From Pithys albifrons albifrons (lineage: Eukaryota; Chordata; Aves; Passeriformes; Thamnophilidae): a stretch of DNA of 64,000 nt. A program made the position numbers and the translations under genes. Positions 10,081 to 24,500 of this stretch are shown piece after piece; the first letter of the stretch is position 1; each line of letters opens with the position of its first letter. The notes beneath the pieces were generated by a model. It had not been told where the DNA came from and searched no databases. It saw nothing but the letters and a program-made list of their open reading frames with translations. Location of the stretch: contig NC_092467.1 in assembly GCF_047495875.1 (NCBI RefSeq), positions 23,331,066 through 23,395,065 of the forward strand. Reading direction: 5' to 3'.

Positions 10081-13000
10081 CCATATTCCAAGAAAAGCAG
10101 CCACTGAAAGCAAATTGTGATGGTTTTTATCCTGTGGTTCATGTCACTGATGGTCTTCTATATGTCAATGTGCTTGATAGCCTGTGAATGTTTCATCTCT
10201 CTTCTTCAGGAGATATCTGAGGACATTTTTCAGCTATGCAAAACAATTAAAATTCTCTGGAAATAATGGATTTCTATTTGAGAAATTTAATGTAGGATCG
10301 GATTCCTATACAGTGTCCTCTGAAAAATTTTTTGTGGCTCTACACGTGTAAATTGTATTGTATCTTTCTCCCCTTTCATGCAGCCTTGCCGTTTGCCTGC
10401 TTGGCTCTGCTGTCCTGAGTATAGAAACTCACCAGGTTTCAGACATTTAGGGCAAATTCATCACCCTGAATTCAGGTTTTTAACAACTTAGTGCTGCTTA
10501 ATTTTCCCATTACGGCTCAGGTATTGGGTATTTGCTGGCCAGATTGGCAGCCCTCAAGTCAACAGAAGCTCTGGCTGAAGAAATACTGCTGGGTTTGGTG
10601 ATATCTGTGTTTGTCCTCTTTGTCTTTGTCCTGTTTTTTTAAAAACAAAAATGGTGGTTGTGATAATCTGATTGTTCTTCTTACCCATCACTTTCTTCTC
10701 TTCTTCGACCATTTCCTAGTGTCTTAAACTGCAGCAGTACCCTGAATAGCAGAAGAGAGGGAAAAGCAACACTGGGGAGGAGCAAGGCAAGGAGAGATTT
10801 ATTGTCTTAAAAGCAGATAACGTGGGAGGGAGACCTGATGATAGCAAAACTGCTCATAGAGTTCAGGTGTGGGACACTCGCACTGAATTTTTCCTCACTT
10901 GGGCACAGTTTCTCACCAGTATTGTTTTAAACCCTTCTTTTTTTGCTAACTTGAGGCTAAGAACAGCTTTCTCACTGAATTGCAGAGCAAGAATGTGCTT
11001 TGTACTTCTTTGTTTTGTGAATGTTGGGCTGTTCTGCCGCGTAAAAAAAAAAAAGGCACCAAGTATGTCTGGATACCCACTAGAAGGAAGAACTGGAAAC
11101 TGTGTCCTTGCTTTCCCCCAGCAGTGCTGATTCTTAGGAACTATCACTCACCAGAGTAACAACGTGACATTTTTAATTTTGAAAGACCCAAGAGCTTTCG
11201 CATGTGAGCTTTTTGCTAGTGCAGTCCTGCACCTTACCTGGGCTTTCCAGATGTGCAATACCCCAGCCCTGAGCATAGCAAGGGTGGCGGGACACATCCA
11301 GCCTCAGCTGCTGGGCTGGCTGGCATGGTTGTCCCCCTGAGCATGGGCTTGGCCCTTGGGAGACAGGTGAGCGCTTTGCAGTGCTTGTATGAAAACTAAA
11401 CCAGAAAGCACTGGGGTAAAGGCTTCACATGACAGCCTCCCCAAAAGCAATTCATTTTGTAGACAGAGCAAAAAGTGAAACTCAAGGGACTGCCCTGACG
11501 GACCCATTTCTTTCTATTGGGATTTTGAATTAAGATCTTTTTAATTAAAAAGAACTCAACGTTTTAATCTTATTTTTATGTTGTTTCCCTGCACTTTAGG
11601 AAACAACTTGCAAAGCTATTTAGAAATTGTCTGTCCTGTAATATCGCTTGCCATAAGGAGACATAAGATTATCATCCCTCATTGCAGAGAGCCTTCTTGG
11701 ACTGTTGGGCTGGGATAGGGAAGACCTGGTACCAGATTACAGCTCTGCCTTTTCTTCCAACCTGGCTTCCAGTACTGAAGACTTCTTTTAGAGTTTTCTG
11801 TTCCAATCCTGTTTGGGGGTACACTCCACATAATTCCCTACTGAAGGCCCCACTTGAGCCTCATGTTGTTCAGGAGGCAATGTGAGGGAGTTTGTGACTG
11901 GGAGAGGAGGAGGGGTCATGGGGGTGAATGGCACCGTGGGTGCTGCACCTCAGGCTGGATGAGCGAGAGCCTTATCAGAGTGGCCTGGCTGTGCTGCAGC
12001 AGAGCTGCCCTGCACCCAGCCTAACCTTTGACCCATGCAGGCTAGAGGAGACCTTGTGTCCTTGTCGTTATTTGCAGTGTGGAGGATCTTGAGAGGTCCT
12101 GATGGCTGTGGATGGATGGAAATCCTGAGTGTCAGGTATCAGTGCAGGTCAGAAAAATCCAAATGTTGCAGCACTGTTGAGGACGTTGCAGAAGCTCTGC
12201 TCCTCTTGTTTATTCTCCTTGCTAACAAGCCTCACTTCACATTTCTAGTACCATAGGTGGGAGATAAGCCTCCAGCAAAGTCCTTAGCCAGGGTGACAGC
12301 TTTTACCTCCTGGCCACTTGTCTTTAGCCTCCCTGAGAAGGCAGTTTGACCACTGGCTTTTTTTTTTTCACTGGGGAGATGAAGGAGCAATCAGTGACCT
12401 GGGTAACCCTGCACAGAGCACGATCAGAGAACTTAATGGTTACAGTCAAAATGTTGCCAGCCTGAGTAGATTCATACATCAGGGGGTGCCCCTTAGACAG
12501 GAGAAGTGGAGAATGGGCAGCCAAACACTTAAAACCCTGATTCTTTGCCCTCGAATTTGCACTGTGCTCAGTACACAGCCTACACAGGACAGCTGGTGTT
12601 GCTCCTGCCAGCTCTGCTCCTGGAGGGGACTGGTTGCCACCATCTGTGGTGCTCCTTCCTTTCTGCATATTTGGGTTCATGCACAAAAGTGTAGCTCGCA
12701 AAGAGCCATTTTGGTTGCAGAAGAGGAGTGGTGACGAGCAGCCTGCGTTTGCTCAAGATTTGGGGCTAAAATGTCCCTTTGTATTCAGGGAAGCTGTGTT
12801 GAAGGTTCTGGGAGGTTCAGTAGTGTGGGAAGCACAGTGTCTGCAGACCAGAAATTTAATGTCTGCAAGAGGTGTTTGAGAGAGTGTGAAGTAGAAAAAT
12901 GCTGCAAGTTATTTCTGTCTTAATTTGGGCAATGTGTCCAGGCCCACATTTCCAGGACTGAAATAAGTATGATGATATTTGGATCAGGACTAGGATATAC

Positions 13001-16000
13001 TGGAAAAAGTAAGCCATGAAAGCCTGCAGATCTCTGTCTCCATTAGACAGAAGTAATGTTCCCACCATCTCATTATTTTCCCCTCTTAAAATGAAAACAA
13101 TGCGTTAACTGTGGAAATGGGAGGATTGTGTTAGAGCAAGACAGAGCTGGGCAGAGAGAACTCGAGTTGGCCTCACTTGCAAGTAACAGAGATGTCATGG
13201 GTGTAGGAGCCTGGGGAAGCTATGTATATGGTTTGGATCAGGCCCCAGGTTTATGACACATCTCAAAGAAGAAGTGACTTTAAATTGCAAAAAAAAAAAA
13301 GCTTGACCTTTGATTATGTCTTCAGGAACACTGTGAAGACCCAATCTGCCTTTGAGCATGTGCATGGGCATCCACCCCATGGAGTGGGCACACGTTGGTG
13401 AAGGCTGGGGAAGGTTAAAATGTTAATGAAAAACATCTGTGTGTGTGTTCTCCCAGATGTTGCCAGTTGTGTCTGGGTTGTTAGCTGCACCTGGGCAAAG
13501 AAGAAAAGGAAACCCTTGGGTGGTATGATGGATTTTGCAGAGGAGAAGGCAGTTAGACACCACTTGCTGATAGCTCTTTGCTATGTACTCATGTGGCTCA
13601 CTGACGCTCGGGTGATCCAGAACGCACATTTTTCTGCATCTAAGGAAATGTGTCATCAACTCGTCACATACCTATTCTTTTAATTTTGTTGCACGTTTCT
13701 AGCTTGACTAGTGGGAGGGTATTGAAGATGAAGGACATGTTTATTGGCAGAGCTGAGCATGCCTAATCCTCACAGCCATGTGGAACAGGAAGAGGAAAGG
13801 GCTGCCTGGGCAAAGCCCTGAGCACAGGTTGTGCTTGTGCTGTGGACTCTATTTTGGACAAGCAAAGAAATTTCTCATCACCCATATTAAAGCAGGGGTT
13901 ATGATATTCCCTGCTGAGGGTGGTTATGTTCACATTCCAGAGCTGCTCAGGTCCTAGAGCAGTTGTTATAACTGTGGTACCTGGATTGAAAAAGATGTGT
14001 GGGGGCAGGGATGGAGGCTTGTTCAATAAAAACGATAAGGGGAAATTTTTTTCTGAAGAAACAGTTGCCAAATTTTTTTTAATGTAACTTGGGTGAACAG
14101 CTGAAAGCAGTGGCTAGGAATGGTAGAGAAAGAACTGAGAGGGAAATATTTGGAGTAAGGTAGATAAAAGTGAGAGATAAAAGAAATAATGCAGGGAAGG
14201 ATGAGTAATCAACATTCTTGGAGTCGAAGCACAAGCTCTGGCTTCCTTCCTGAGCAGTAAAATAAAATTAAAAAAAAGTCTTTAGAACAACAAAACTCTG
14301 GACGCGCTGGTTTCCTTCCTGACAGGCCCAGCCTGGTGGTGTTTCGATGAGTCCTCACTGGCAACCAGGGCTGATCTAAAGGCCAAAGGCAGAAAGACTG
14401 GGGGGAAGGGAGAGGAATTTAACTCCTTGAGCTCTGCTGGAAAACCAGAGATCTCCTGTTTTGTGTGGGTTCCTTTTGGCATTGCTGGAGCAGAACAGTC
14501 TTCACTGTGGTTCAGAGGTCTGAGAGGTGACAGCTTACATTTACCCAGATGCTTAGTCGTAGTCAGATGTTATAAAACAGAAGTGAGTATTTTTAATCCT
14601 TGTGGATAAAATTCCTAGGGCTGCGAGAGGTACAACATGACACAACAGCACTAGTGAGCAATGTGGAACTGGACTGGTGGCTATGAGTAGGAAGCCCTGA
14701 TATGCTGCTATTGCCATCTTAAGGATGCTCATTTTACTCATAGCACCAAATTTATAGTAATATGCTGCTCCAGTGTCTTTCGTCAGCACAATTCCCAGCT
14801 GGGAAGGAGCTGCTGGCTGCAGGATAGCCCATCATGCCCCAGAGGCTCCAGGCAGCTTGCAGGGAGCTGGGAACATGGGAAGGGAGGCTGTGGGTGTGCT
14901 AGACAGGTTGAATGGCTCGGGCAGAGCTTGTTTTGCAACTAACTCTCTGAGCCTTGCTGCTCTCCGCAGGGTTCCCCTCTCTGAAAGGTCGAAGCTACTT
15001 CTTAATTCTCAGCAGCTGACAAAATATTTATTTTCAGGTACTTAAAATATTATAATTTGAAGTGGAGTCCAGGGCCCTGGCTGGAGCTGAGCTTTTGTAC
15101 TAACAGCTTCAGTGAAATGCCTTTTTCCTCCTACAACTTGCCAACAAATGCTTGGAAAATAATTGTGGGACAGTCATCCCTTTAGTGAGCAGATCAAGAA
15201 GATTTGAGACTTGCCAGAGACTTTCAAAGGACAGGCCAAAAGTTCAAGTTGTTGCCAGTTCTATTTGTCTTAGCCTTTATACTTACTTTTGTGTCATTAA
15301 TTTCATCAAATGTCTGTGGGTAAAAGGCACTCAGCAGGCTGCTGCTTTCGCTGAGCTCTCTGGGTGTACTTGGACACCTCTTGGGAAATAAGCCCACCTT
15401 TTTGTCTAGGGAGAGAGATTAATCCCACCACAGCTGTAGCAGAAAGAGACTTAGCCACCAACCTCACACAGAAATGGTTGCTCTGGGGCAGCAGGATCCT
15501 GTTGTTTTCTCTGCAGCTCTTTTTAACTGGTTTTGGCAGAGACATGCATATGAATTATGTAACCTCCAGTACCTATAGAGACCTACAGAAATAAAGTGCC
15601 ACACTTGGATTTTGTGGAAGTTACTGAAATGAGGGCTCAGCAAGAAGGAAAGATGAGCAGAGGCTAGGTAGAGGAGACATCAGTGCTCCGGGTCCTGTTC
15701 CTGGCCCTGCTACCGGGTCCTCAGGATGATCATCTATATTTTGGTTTGCTGACAGGTCGTTCTGTTGATTTTGGTAGTCAGGGCATCACTGTGAAGCTCT
15801 TTGCAAGGGCTGTTCTTGGTAGATTAACTCTATTGGCACTGTCCTCTCCTGGGGGCTGTGCAGCAAAAAAAAGCAGGGAGTAGGCTGTTTTCCCAGCAGG
15901 ATTCCTGCAGTCGGAGCTTCCTTGCCTTTCTCTTGTGCTCTTGTGCCACAAACCTCTTTCCTTGGTGCTCCCATCACAGCCTGCATCCTGACAGCTGCTT

Positions 16001-16574
16001 GCCTACCCTTTTTGCCCCAGTGCAGCTGGCCAAGCACATTAATTTTTCAGCAGAAGTGTTGTAATAATTAGGCAGCTCGTCAGAGGGTTTAGCAGTACTT
16101 AACCAGATGTGAGAAGACTCATCCCATAGTCCCCACTCTCTTGCTGGGCTCCAGCCAGCTGCCTTTTCCCGCCTGCTCAGGTTGCCTAGAAAGGGCAGTA
16201 GCAGATCTCCTGGCTACCCTGGCTCCTCTTGGCTCTCTTCTTATGTTAAACACTCATTTGTAAAGGAGAAAGAGGGAGGGTGGAAATCCATGGGCTGTTT
16301 GGGAGAAGAGCAGCAAAGAATTAAAAGCAGACACCTGCAGTGCTTGGATTTGAGACCTCCACCATTAACTCTTCCCAGGGCAACATCCCCCAGGCTTGTG
16401 TGCCATCTTTTGGTGTCAGGTAGGGCTCTGTGGTAAGATGCAATGGCTGGAGTGGGTGGTGCTGCTGTCCAGGGCTCCAGATGACTCCTCATTATATATA
16501 ATCTCCATCAAGTTTCATATAGACATACATATACATATATATGTAAATATCTAATATATCTTTATAAATGAAAA
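10081..16574. other. Intronic sequence, nothing firm
   Basis: About 6.5 kb of single-copy DNA with short A-runs (about 11042-11054 and 13290-13300). The longest open frames, about 100-140 codons, have low-complexity translations and no homology I recognise. No LINE or LTR motif was noticed. Confidence 0.5.
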
Positions 16575-16690
16575 ATCTCCACATCCCTTGCCTCAGTTTC
16601 CCTCCCTGCCCTGCGGGGATGATGCTGTTTCCCTGTATGCTGTGATCTATAAGCATTTATATGCAAGACAGTATTATTATCACTAACATA
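16575..16690 (+). mobile_element. Probable MIR SINE remnant
   Basis: CTTGCCTCAGTTTCCCTCC, then GGGGATGATGCTG and a tail with TATATGCAAGACAGTATTATTATCA, follow the MIR order (Pol III-derived core, then an AT-rich 3' end). It is strongly diverged. Confidence 0.45.
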
Positions 16691-17535
16691 GTTATAAAAC
16701 AAGGTTGTAGTAAACTGTATTGTCTGCCTAATCCATATTAATGGAAAAAACTGTCAGAAACGGGATATTGACCTGGATGGCCTTTGGATTAAGTCATTCT
16801 GACAATTGTTACTTTTCTGTGGTGAAGTTTTATAAATACACACTGCCACCATATATTATGTTTAATAAAATCTATATACAACCTATAGGTTTATGGTTAT
16901 AAAGAGAAAAGACGTATTAAATCAGGAAGACCAAGGGAACAGACAAGATATAAAAATGATACTGTATTATGCTGGAACTTATTGAAAATCCCAGCGCATC
17001 TTTTTTATGTAAATGGTAAATTCTTTTCTGTGTTCTGAATATGTTTCTTAATGTGTGTCACGTACCACAATAGTAGCATGGACACAGTTGCAAATACGGT
17101 GTGTTTTATTGTGAGTATTATACTGCATAGCAGAGTGAGGGTGTTGAATGCTGCAGTCAGTTATATACAGCTGTAAATGGGAGCTACCTGCTGTTCTGTA
17201 TACAGCCAGCTGCATATTTATTAGTAAATACCAGTCTAGGTAAAATGAAAATAAAACAGGAAGTTGTATTAAAGACTTCAAAGTTTAAAACTAGTTAGTG
17301 CAAAGCTCCTGGAATCCCACTGCAGGGAACGGTGCTGCATTTTCCAACATTATGTCTTTTCTATCTGATTTTTCTTGTTCTGTGAATTCGAAAGCCTCTA
17401 CAGAACTTCCCCTGCTCATCAGTCTGTGGAATAATTCATCAGTGTTTTGAAGCAGGGCAAAGATTGAGTTTGGGGCTGGCTGGAGAAATCATGAGTTGGC
17501 TCCTTCCCTGGTGTAGCTCCAGCTGAACATAGTGG
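16691..17535. other. AT-rich intronic sequence
   Basis: AT-rich single-copy DNA between a MIR-like remnant and a CR1 tail. No feature recognised. Confidence 0.5.
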
Positions 17536-17690
17536 GATCATAGAGTCGTAGAATTGTTTAGATTGGAAAAGACCCCTGAGATCGTTGCATCTAACCATTA
17601 ACCCAGCACTGCCACATCCACCACTCAAACAAGTCCCCAAGTGCCACATCTACAGGTCTTCTAATATCTCCAGGGATCAGAGTTACTCTG
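17536..17690 (-). mobile_element. CR1 LINE 3' fragment
   Basis: On the + strand it begins ATCATAGAGTCGTAGAATTG, the reverse complement of the CR1 3' terminal repeat. It continues with GATTGGAAAAGACCCCTGAGATC, CCATTAACCCAGCACTGCC and ACATCTACAGGTCTTCTAA, a succession typical of avian CR1 tails. Only the 3' end is present, as is usual for 5'-truncated CR1. It lies antisense to RNF220. Confidence 0.85.
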
Positions 17691-20600
17691 ATAGGTGAAA
17701 CACCAAGGACCTGTGGCACACGCACACGTATTACACACGTTGTGTGCAGGTTGCACACAGAGCACGGATGGCCAATGCCTACAGGAGTAAGGCTGGGTTG
17801 CAATGGGAAAGCAAACCTCACATTTTCTGGCGTACCTCTGGGCTTTCTGACTGACAGACACTTCTGCGGAGATAAAGGCATCAGGGCAGAACATGGGCTC
17901 CCAAACGAGCGACGGCTCTGAAATACCCGAGTGTTTGACCTAGAGGGAGCTCTCTTACATGAAGAATGAGACTTAGCACAGCCTGCTTGAACAGATTTTA
18001 GCGTCTGTATCTTCAGCATACTTCTGCTTTTGCATCCTCAGCTTGCACTGCTGAGTACAGCATAGCCCTGAGAGATGTACAGAGGGTTGGAGAAATCCTG
18101 TGGGTAACTCCTGCGGTCCCAGCTCTGCAGGGGCTAGAGGCAGAGCCTCGCTCATTCTCCCGTTTGCTTCTTGTGGAAGTTGATTTCTTCTGACAACAGA
18201 AGTTCTTCTATTTTTCCTGCTCAAAGCAGCACCATCACACCTCACAGATGAGTCACGACTCTAGGGGTGCCAGACACCTGCTCCCTTCTCTGCCAGGAGA
18301 AGGAAGGGTTCCTTGGCAAGGAAAAGTCTTTTGTTGGCTGCTGAGGGTGCTGTTAGCAGCCTGAATCACTATGGAGATATTTATGTCATGGTCTGAGGTA
18401 GCTCAGTTTCTCCCTTTAGGTCCCTTCTTTTAAATGGCTTCATCTCCCCTTGTCCTCCTTGGGGTAGGCCCATCTTCCTGAATATAAATCCATGATGTTT
18501 TGGGGTTAGATGAACTGGGATTTTCTTCCCTAGAAGCTGGAAGGTGCTGGAAGTGATAGAGATGGATGAGGCGAGGGTGCTTCCACAGACCACAGGGAGA
18601 TCTGGCTACAACCTGTTGTAAGCCCTTGAAATTCCACCAGTCCTGCTCCTGGTGGGTGTGGGAATTCTCAGCCCCAGGGCAGCCTGTCTCTGGACACTGC
18701 AAGCCGTCAGTGAGAGGCATGACTGAGCTGACAGGGAGCTCGCAGTCTTGTGTACCCATTGCAGCAGAGCAGAGGGGATGTGGCTCTCCAGAGGTGAAGC
18801 TCTGCACCTCTGGGCCACCCACTGATTTAAGAGTTAAAGAGGAACTTGCTAAAGAAACCGCTGAGGCAGAGGTCTTAGCCCACAGTGCCTGAGAGGTCAC
18901 TTAAAAAGAGGACTGAATAAAAGCAGGATGGTGCAATTTTTTGCTATATCCAGAAAGCTGCTATCTAGTAATGAGGGGCCCAAAAGAACAGCTTCATGGT
19001 GCAAGGGTCAGACTGAAGGGATCAAGAGTTGTGATGCTGCCCTTTCCCTCTATCCCATCTCTGAGCAGTCCAGGTCCACCCAAGACCTTTTCAATACCTG
19101 ACTGGCAGGGTTGGGGTGTTCTTTCTGCAGCCTCACTGTTCAGTGGCTGGGTTGCTTTAAAAGAGGGTTGCAGAGAGGCAAAGATGGGAGACAAATTAAG
19201 GAAGGATGGGGTAGGACAGAATGTATTTTCCTGTGTGTGCTTTGCTTATTTCTTGTTTTTGCTGTTGAACAAAGGAGTTTGGGGAAGGGCAGCATGTGTA
19301 TGGGGGTAACGAGTTGAATGGGGAAGGTGATTGGAGAGCAGAAATGGAGAACTGAAACAGTTTTTAAATCTAATTTTTAAAGAAAGGCTTTGCCCTAATG
19401 TTTTGTGAGCCTTCAGTATGTAGTCTGGTCTGTCTTTTTTCTGGAGCAGGCAAGGAGAAGTGTGAGCAGCAGAGGCAGGAGAAGTTACTTTGAATCAAAT
19501 CCCCAGTTTGGCTTGAAAAATGCCTGAGGAAAGTCAAAGAGATTAGAATAAGCACTTCTCCTGGGATCACTTCTCTGTGTCTTAGATGGTGGCCATTCCT
19601 TCCCCATCTTGCTGTCCTTGCTTTGCTAGCAAGCAAACAATACCTGAGCCTCCATCATGCCCTTCTCCAAGGTGGCACAAGGAGATTATGGGAAGCAGCT
19701 AATTGCAAGACTATCTCCCTTGGACTTCTAAGAAGATTAGAGGATGCTGAGTAAGAGTCAGCCAGGTGAGTCGACATAGCCAGCTTTGGGGCTCAGCAAA
19801 TATCTCTGCATATCAGTAGCGCCCAGGACTCTCCCCATCTACTTCTTTGATGGGAGGAAGCCACTCAGTTGAATACAGCTCCCATGAAATTCAGCTCTCT
19901 AAGGGTCTGTCCAAGTGTGGTTGGAAAAAATAACCCATTACTGTAATGGTTGACTTTAAAGAGGTCTGTTAACTCTAGGAAGCAATGAGAGAACTCAATA
20001 TGTTGTTCTTCTGGGCTGCTTACCAAATACCAGAATGGTAGACCAGTCCTTGGAAATTCTGAAGTAACAGCGATTAGATATTAAACTCTTACAGGAAGAG
20101 GTCTAAATGCTTAAACTGTACATTTAAAAGTGATGCTGGTGTTGGTTTGATGCTTGTACTTGTCCCGTGGCTGTGGATGTGAACTGGGTTGTGAACTGTA
20201 GTGCTGTGGCATTGCTCACACAAGAACCTTGGTAAAATGCATGAGGCACCAGCTATGGACGTTTCCATGCAGCAGAAACCCAAGATGCTGCAAGTGTACA
20301 AACCCAGTCTGATCTCCTGTTAAATGAATCCACAGTGCTCCATGTTGACAACAGTGACTGTCTCACTGTTCATGACATGGGAACAAGAAACAAACTGCTC
20401 TTCTGTCCCATGAGACACTCCCTTTATACCTAAAGATATTAACAGTGCAGAGAAAACCAGAAGCAGCAGCGTGTGGGGAAAACAGAATGGACTTAACACC
20501 CACAATTTGTGAAACAAGGGCAGTTCAGGACATTGGAGTCAGGTGCTGAAGTCTTGGATATGGTGGGGAGTGTCTGTAGAAACTGGGAGCAGGGATGAAA

Positions 20601-21269
20601 AGACTAGGATGGAAGGAATCACTGTTGCAAACTGAGGCTGCTGTTAGAAAGGAACTTGGGTGGCTCAAAGGAAGTATTAAGAGTCTTACACATATCTGTT
20701 GTGTGTGTCCCTAAGGAAACCTCCTCAAATGAGGAGGCAGATAGGGGATGGTGAGCGTGTCCTGAGCATGCAGAAAAAGGGGAGCAGGAGAATGGCAATT
20801 TTCTTCCTCAGGGTCCAGTCTGAGTTAGAGCAGCTGTCTCCTCTTTTCTCCAGGCAGTGGAGTGATGCTCAGCTGCACAGTGGAGGAACAAGCAAGCTGC
20901 TGCCTGCTGGCCCCTTTGCCCTCTTTTGTGATGCCCAGGATAGGAGAGAAGGACCGGAACATCCTCAGCAAATGGTTTTGCAGAGGCCTCCCTTTCTCTA
21001 TATAGATGTGTTTTCAGCTCTTATCTAAACTTTACACTTAAAATGTACTTGCTGAGTAAGTCAGGAGAGATGCAACTTTGACTTATAAACTTCAGGCTTC
21101 ATTTAAGCAAGGACAGCACTTTAAAAATAAATCTTTTTTTCTTCTGATTCCCTAAGATACATCCAGGTAGGATGCACTCACCATTGGCTTAATGCTCCAG
21201 TTTGAAGAGATGTTTTTGGCCAAAACCACCCTTCTGTAGTCACCTGTAATTAGCAATTAAAGCATAAAA
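17691..21269. other. Intronic sequence, nothing firm
   Basis: Single-copy sequence with chance open frames only. No splice-flanked exon or further repeat was identified. Confidence 0.5.
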
Positions 21270-21560
21270 AATATTTCCATCGAGTGACTCCTAAATAAGT
21301 GCTTGTCACTGCTGATCAGAGTTGGTTTATTTCCATGTGTGTTTTCTTCCCTTCTTTTTTTTATAACTTACAGCCCTGTGAATGCTCAGCAGCTGTTAAT
21401 ATGATTCTGTCAATATGTTTACCATGGTGATTTGGCTATATTTGGTGAGCGTGTGAAGAAATCACTCACCGGTTAGAAGAGGGAAAGACAAGCTGTCGAT
21501 ATCAAGGGAGAAATGCTAATAACCCTGGTGACAAATCATTCCTGGGAATCTCAAAGGGTT
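21270..21560. promoter_or_regulatory. Candidate conserved non-coding element with forkhead-like sites
   Basis: Contains CTGTTAATATG near 21392, CAATATGTTTACCATGG near 21410 (TGTTTAC forkhead core) and CTCACCGGTTAGAAG near 21465, with retained CpGs in AT-rich DNA. No repeat character. Function is inferred from motif density only. Confidence 0.35.
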
Positions 21561-24500
21561 AAAAAAAAAAGCAGCAGCACTTCCCAGAGAGAGAGGCCTT
21601 GGCAAGTGAAGGTGACTCATCCAGAGCTGCAGACACCAGCTGTCATCTCCAGCTCCTCCTGTGCTTAATCACTTCACTTTTCTAAAGAAATATTTTGTTC
21701 TAATTCAAACAGACCTGGGCTTGTTTGTTTTCTATGAATTATTTACTGGTGAGGAGAACCTCTTGAGGTATCCATCTTCACTCAGAAATAAGTAGACTCT
21801 CAGAGCCTGCTGCAGCACTTTAAAGCACACAGTTCCCCCCATGATGAGCCTGCCTTTTATTTTTTGGCATCCACTTAAAATCAAGAATAAACCCTAGAAA
21901 GTCAGCTCTGAACCTTGGACCATACTGGAGTAAATGCATACAGATTTTGGCCTCATCTAGTTGCTCTTTGAAAGGCATCTATGCCTAGAGATCTGGGGCA
22001 CTGATGCTCCAGGTGACCCCTGGGACTGCCACTGGTTTCCCTGTGTTGGAGGTGGAGATGTGCCCCCGGACCTGACTTGCTTCAAAATGCATTCCCATAG
22101 GAAGCATGAACTCACTGTGCACAGAGTAAGTGCATGAAGGGGCTTGTGTGTGCCCCTGGCCCCCATCTGGTCACTGACACCCTCCAGCTGTGGGTGATGT
22201 TTCTGTTACATAATAAACCCACAGCCAAATTCCACCTGGCTATTCCTGACTTCTGCTCTTTGCACATTTATAGCTCTTCCAGTGGAAAGAGGAGCTTATA
22301 TGATATTTTGCAGTCCCAAAAGGTCTGATCCAGCAGCCATGAAAGTAAATAAATAGAAAAATTTGTACTGACTGGACTGGGCATCAGATTAGCCCCTAAA
22401 TGTTAGTTGATCTGCTTTGGGGTTATGACAGACAAATATTGCCCCAAGGTTACTGCTACAGGAATAATCGATTTACCTGTCTTGGATATGTCTAGGCTGC
22501 CTATTATCACTGTAGCATCTAAGTGAGTGTTACCTCCCAGGAAGACTGTGCCTGACCAAATAAGTTGCCTTTTCTTTGTGTGATCTGAGACCAGAGAGAG
22601 CAGTTTTCACCGTATTTAAGATCATTTCTATTTGGTACTTATCTGCTCCACAGGATATTGCTACTTGACTCCAATATCCGTATTACCTATGTCTTATATT
22701 TGTTTTAAAATTCTGGTTTTAATTTTTTTTACTAGAATAAATAACATGATCTGTAAATAAATTAGTTGATCCTCAAAACAATTTAGACAGACAAATTGTC
22801 TTGAGTGTGATTTAGTTTGAGTGCTCTAAGTTGCATGCTTATACAAGCTTCAAAATGACAGGAAAGATAATCCTATCAGGCAGCCTATAAAACAGAACAA
22901 GCCTGAAGAAGGGTTTTCCTGTATACAGTTACACTCAGAGACACAGGATGAGAAGGACAAGGATTTGGGACATGCGGAGGTTGAAAGAGGCAGCTGGTTG
23001 TGTCCTGAGCACTTACCTGCACTAAGGCCCCCTTCATGCAAGCCTCCACCAGCTATGGAAGCCAGAAAGGAAGTGGGCATGTGAATAGTAGCTCTGGTGC
23101 CCCACCAGCATGTGTTTGGCTGAAAGGTTTTGCACCAATGCCACCTGCAGCACTGGTGTATTGCAGACCTGGGAATGCCATAGGAATGTACTTAGTCCCG
23201 CAGCCTTTTCTCCATCCCATAAGTTATGTGCATTGGGGCATATTTTAGCCTCATTTCAGGTCTGCTCGTGTGAGCCTGCAGCCTGCCAGCTGCCCCTGAG
23301 CACAAGAGACAAAAGTTCCCAAAAGCCTCCTTTGTGCCCCATTTCACTTGGAGAACGGGAACATCCCCTGGAAAACAGGATGCATAAAAGCAATGCCCTT
23401 ACTGAAGTCAACAATATATTTGCTTTTGATACCTCCCTTTTTTCTTTTTCCTTGTAGAAGACTGTTTAACAAACACATTTTTCAAGGGGCTTTTTTGGCA
23501 TCCAAGCCTCTTCTTCCTGCCTCCTTCCATTCCGCTCCTCCCTCTAGCCCACACAATCTGCTGGGTTCCCTTGCTGCTCCCTTCCTGGCACAAAGATAAA
23601 ACATTTGGAGTAAGTAATTTGTGTCATACTTATTCGAGATGTGTAAGTTAGCAGGATTTAGGACTTTTGGGGAATTTTTGCCACTAACTATGAACTCTGG
23701 GATCCCGCTGTGTACAAAGCAGCATCTGGTGGAAGGCATGAGGTACGACAACTGAGCTTCACTTCTGAGCCGGTTTCTTGCCTTTTTTTCTTGTGTGAAA
23801 AGTTCCTGACTCCATGTTGATTTTCTTGAGATCATGTTTATTTAAATCAGGATAATAATCTTCCAAATATACCCTAAAATTATATAGCCATATAAATCCT
23901 GTCATAATATATTCAGTAAAACTGTCAGGTGATCATTCTTAATGTAAAATGAGACCTTTTCATTTTCATCCAGTCAGTTAGTACTAAATTAACTCCTTGA
24001 AGCAGGCTCAGAGTCATTCATTTGAGTAAATACCCCAGCTATTTATTGAATATGCAGCACTGTTGTCTGCCTTGGGCCTGAGAGTGAGAGGCTCAAGCCA
24101 TGGGCTAGTCTGCAAGCAGGAGTCCTGACAGTCCAGCAGCAGGAATTGTCCCATGCTGGCTCAGGTGCTTGAGGATGCAGGCAGGAATTATCTTGTCCAT
24201 GCAGCTGAGGATGCTCTGCCAGTGGGCTCCTCAGCGGCAGGCTCTGACCAGATGGACTGGCTCTGTTCTCCTCAGTCATCTCATCTCAGAGCATCTATTC
24301 TAAATGGTTATTTTTCCCGATATTTTTGGTTCCCGACTAGGACAGGTCTTCTAAACATCCAGTCAGGAACTGGCCTGGGCACATCAGGACCTCTGTCACC
24401 TCTTCTTGGGATGGAAAGGTGCCAGCAGGTGTGGGAATGGTTTGCTGTGGGGTTCACATGCATGGCTGTTTTGAAGAAGCATTCAGACTAGTGCTGGAGT

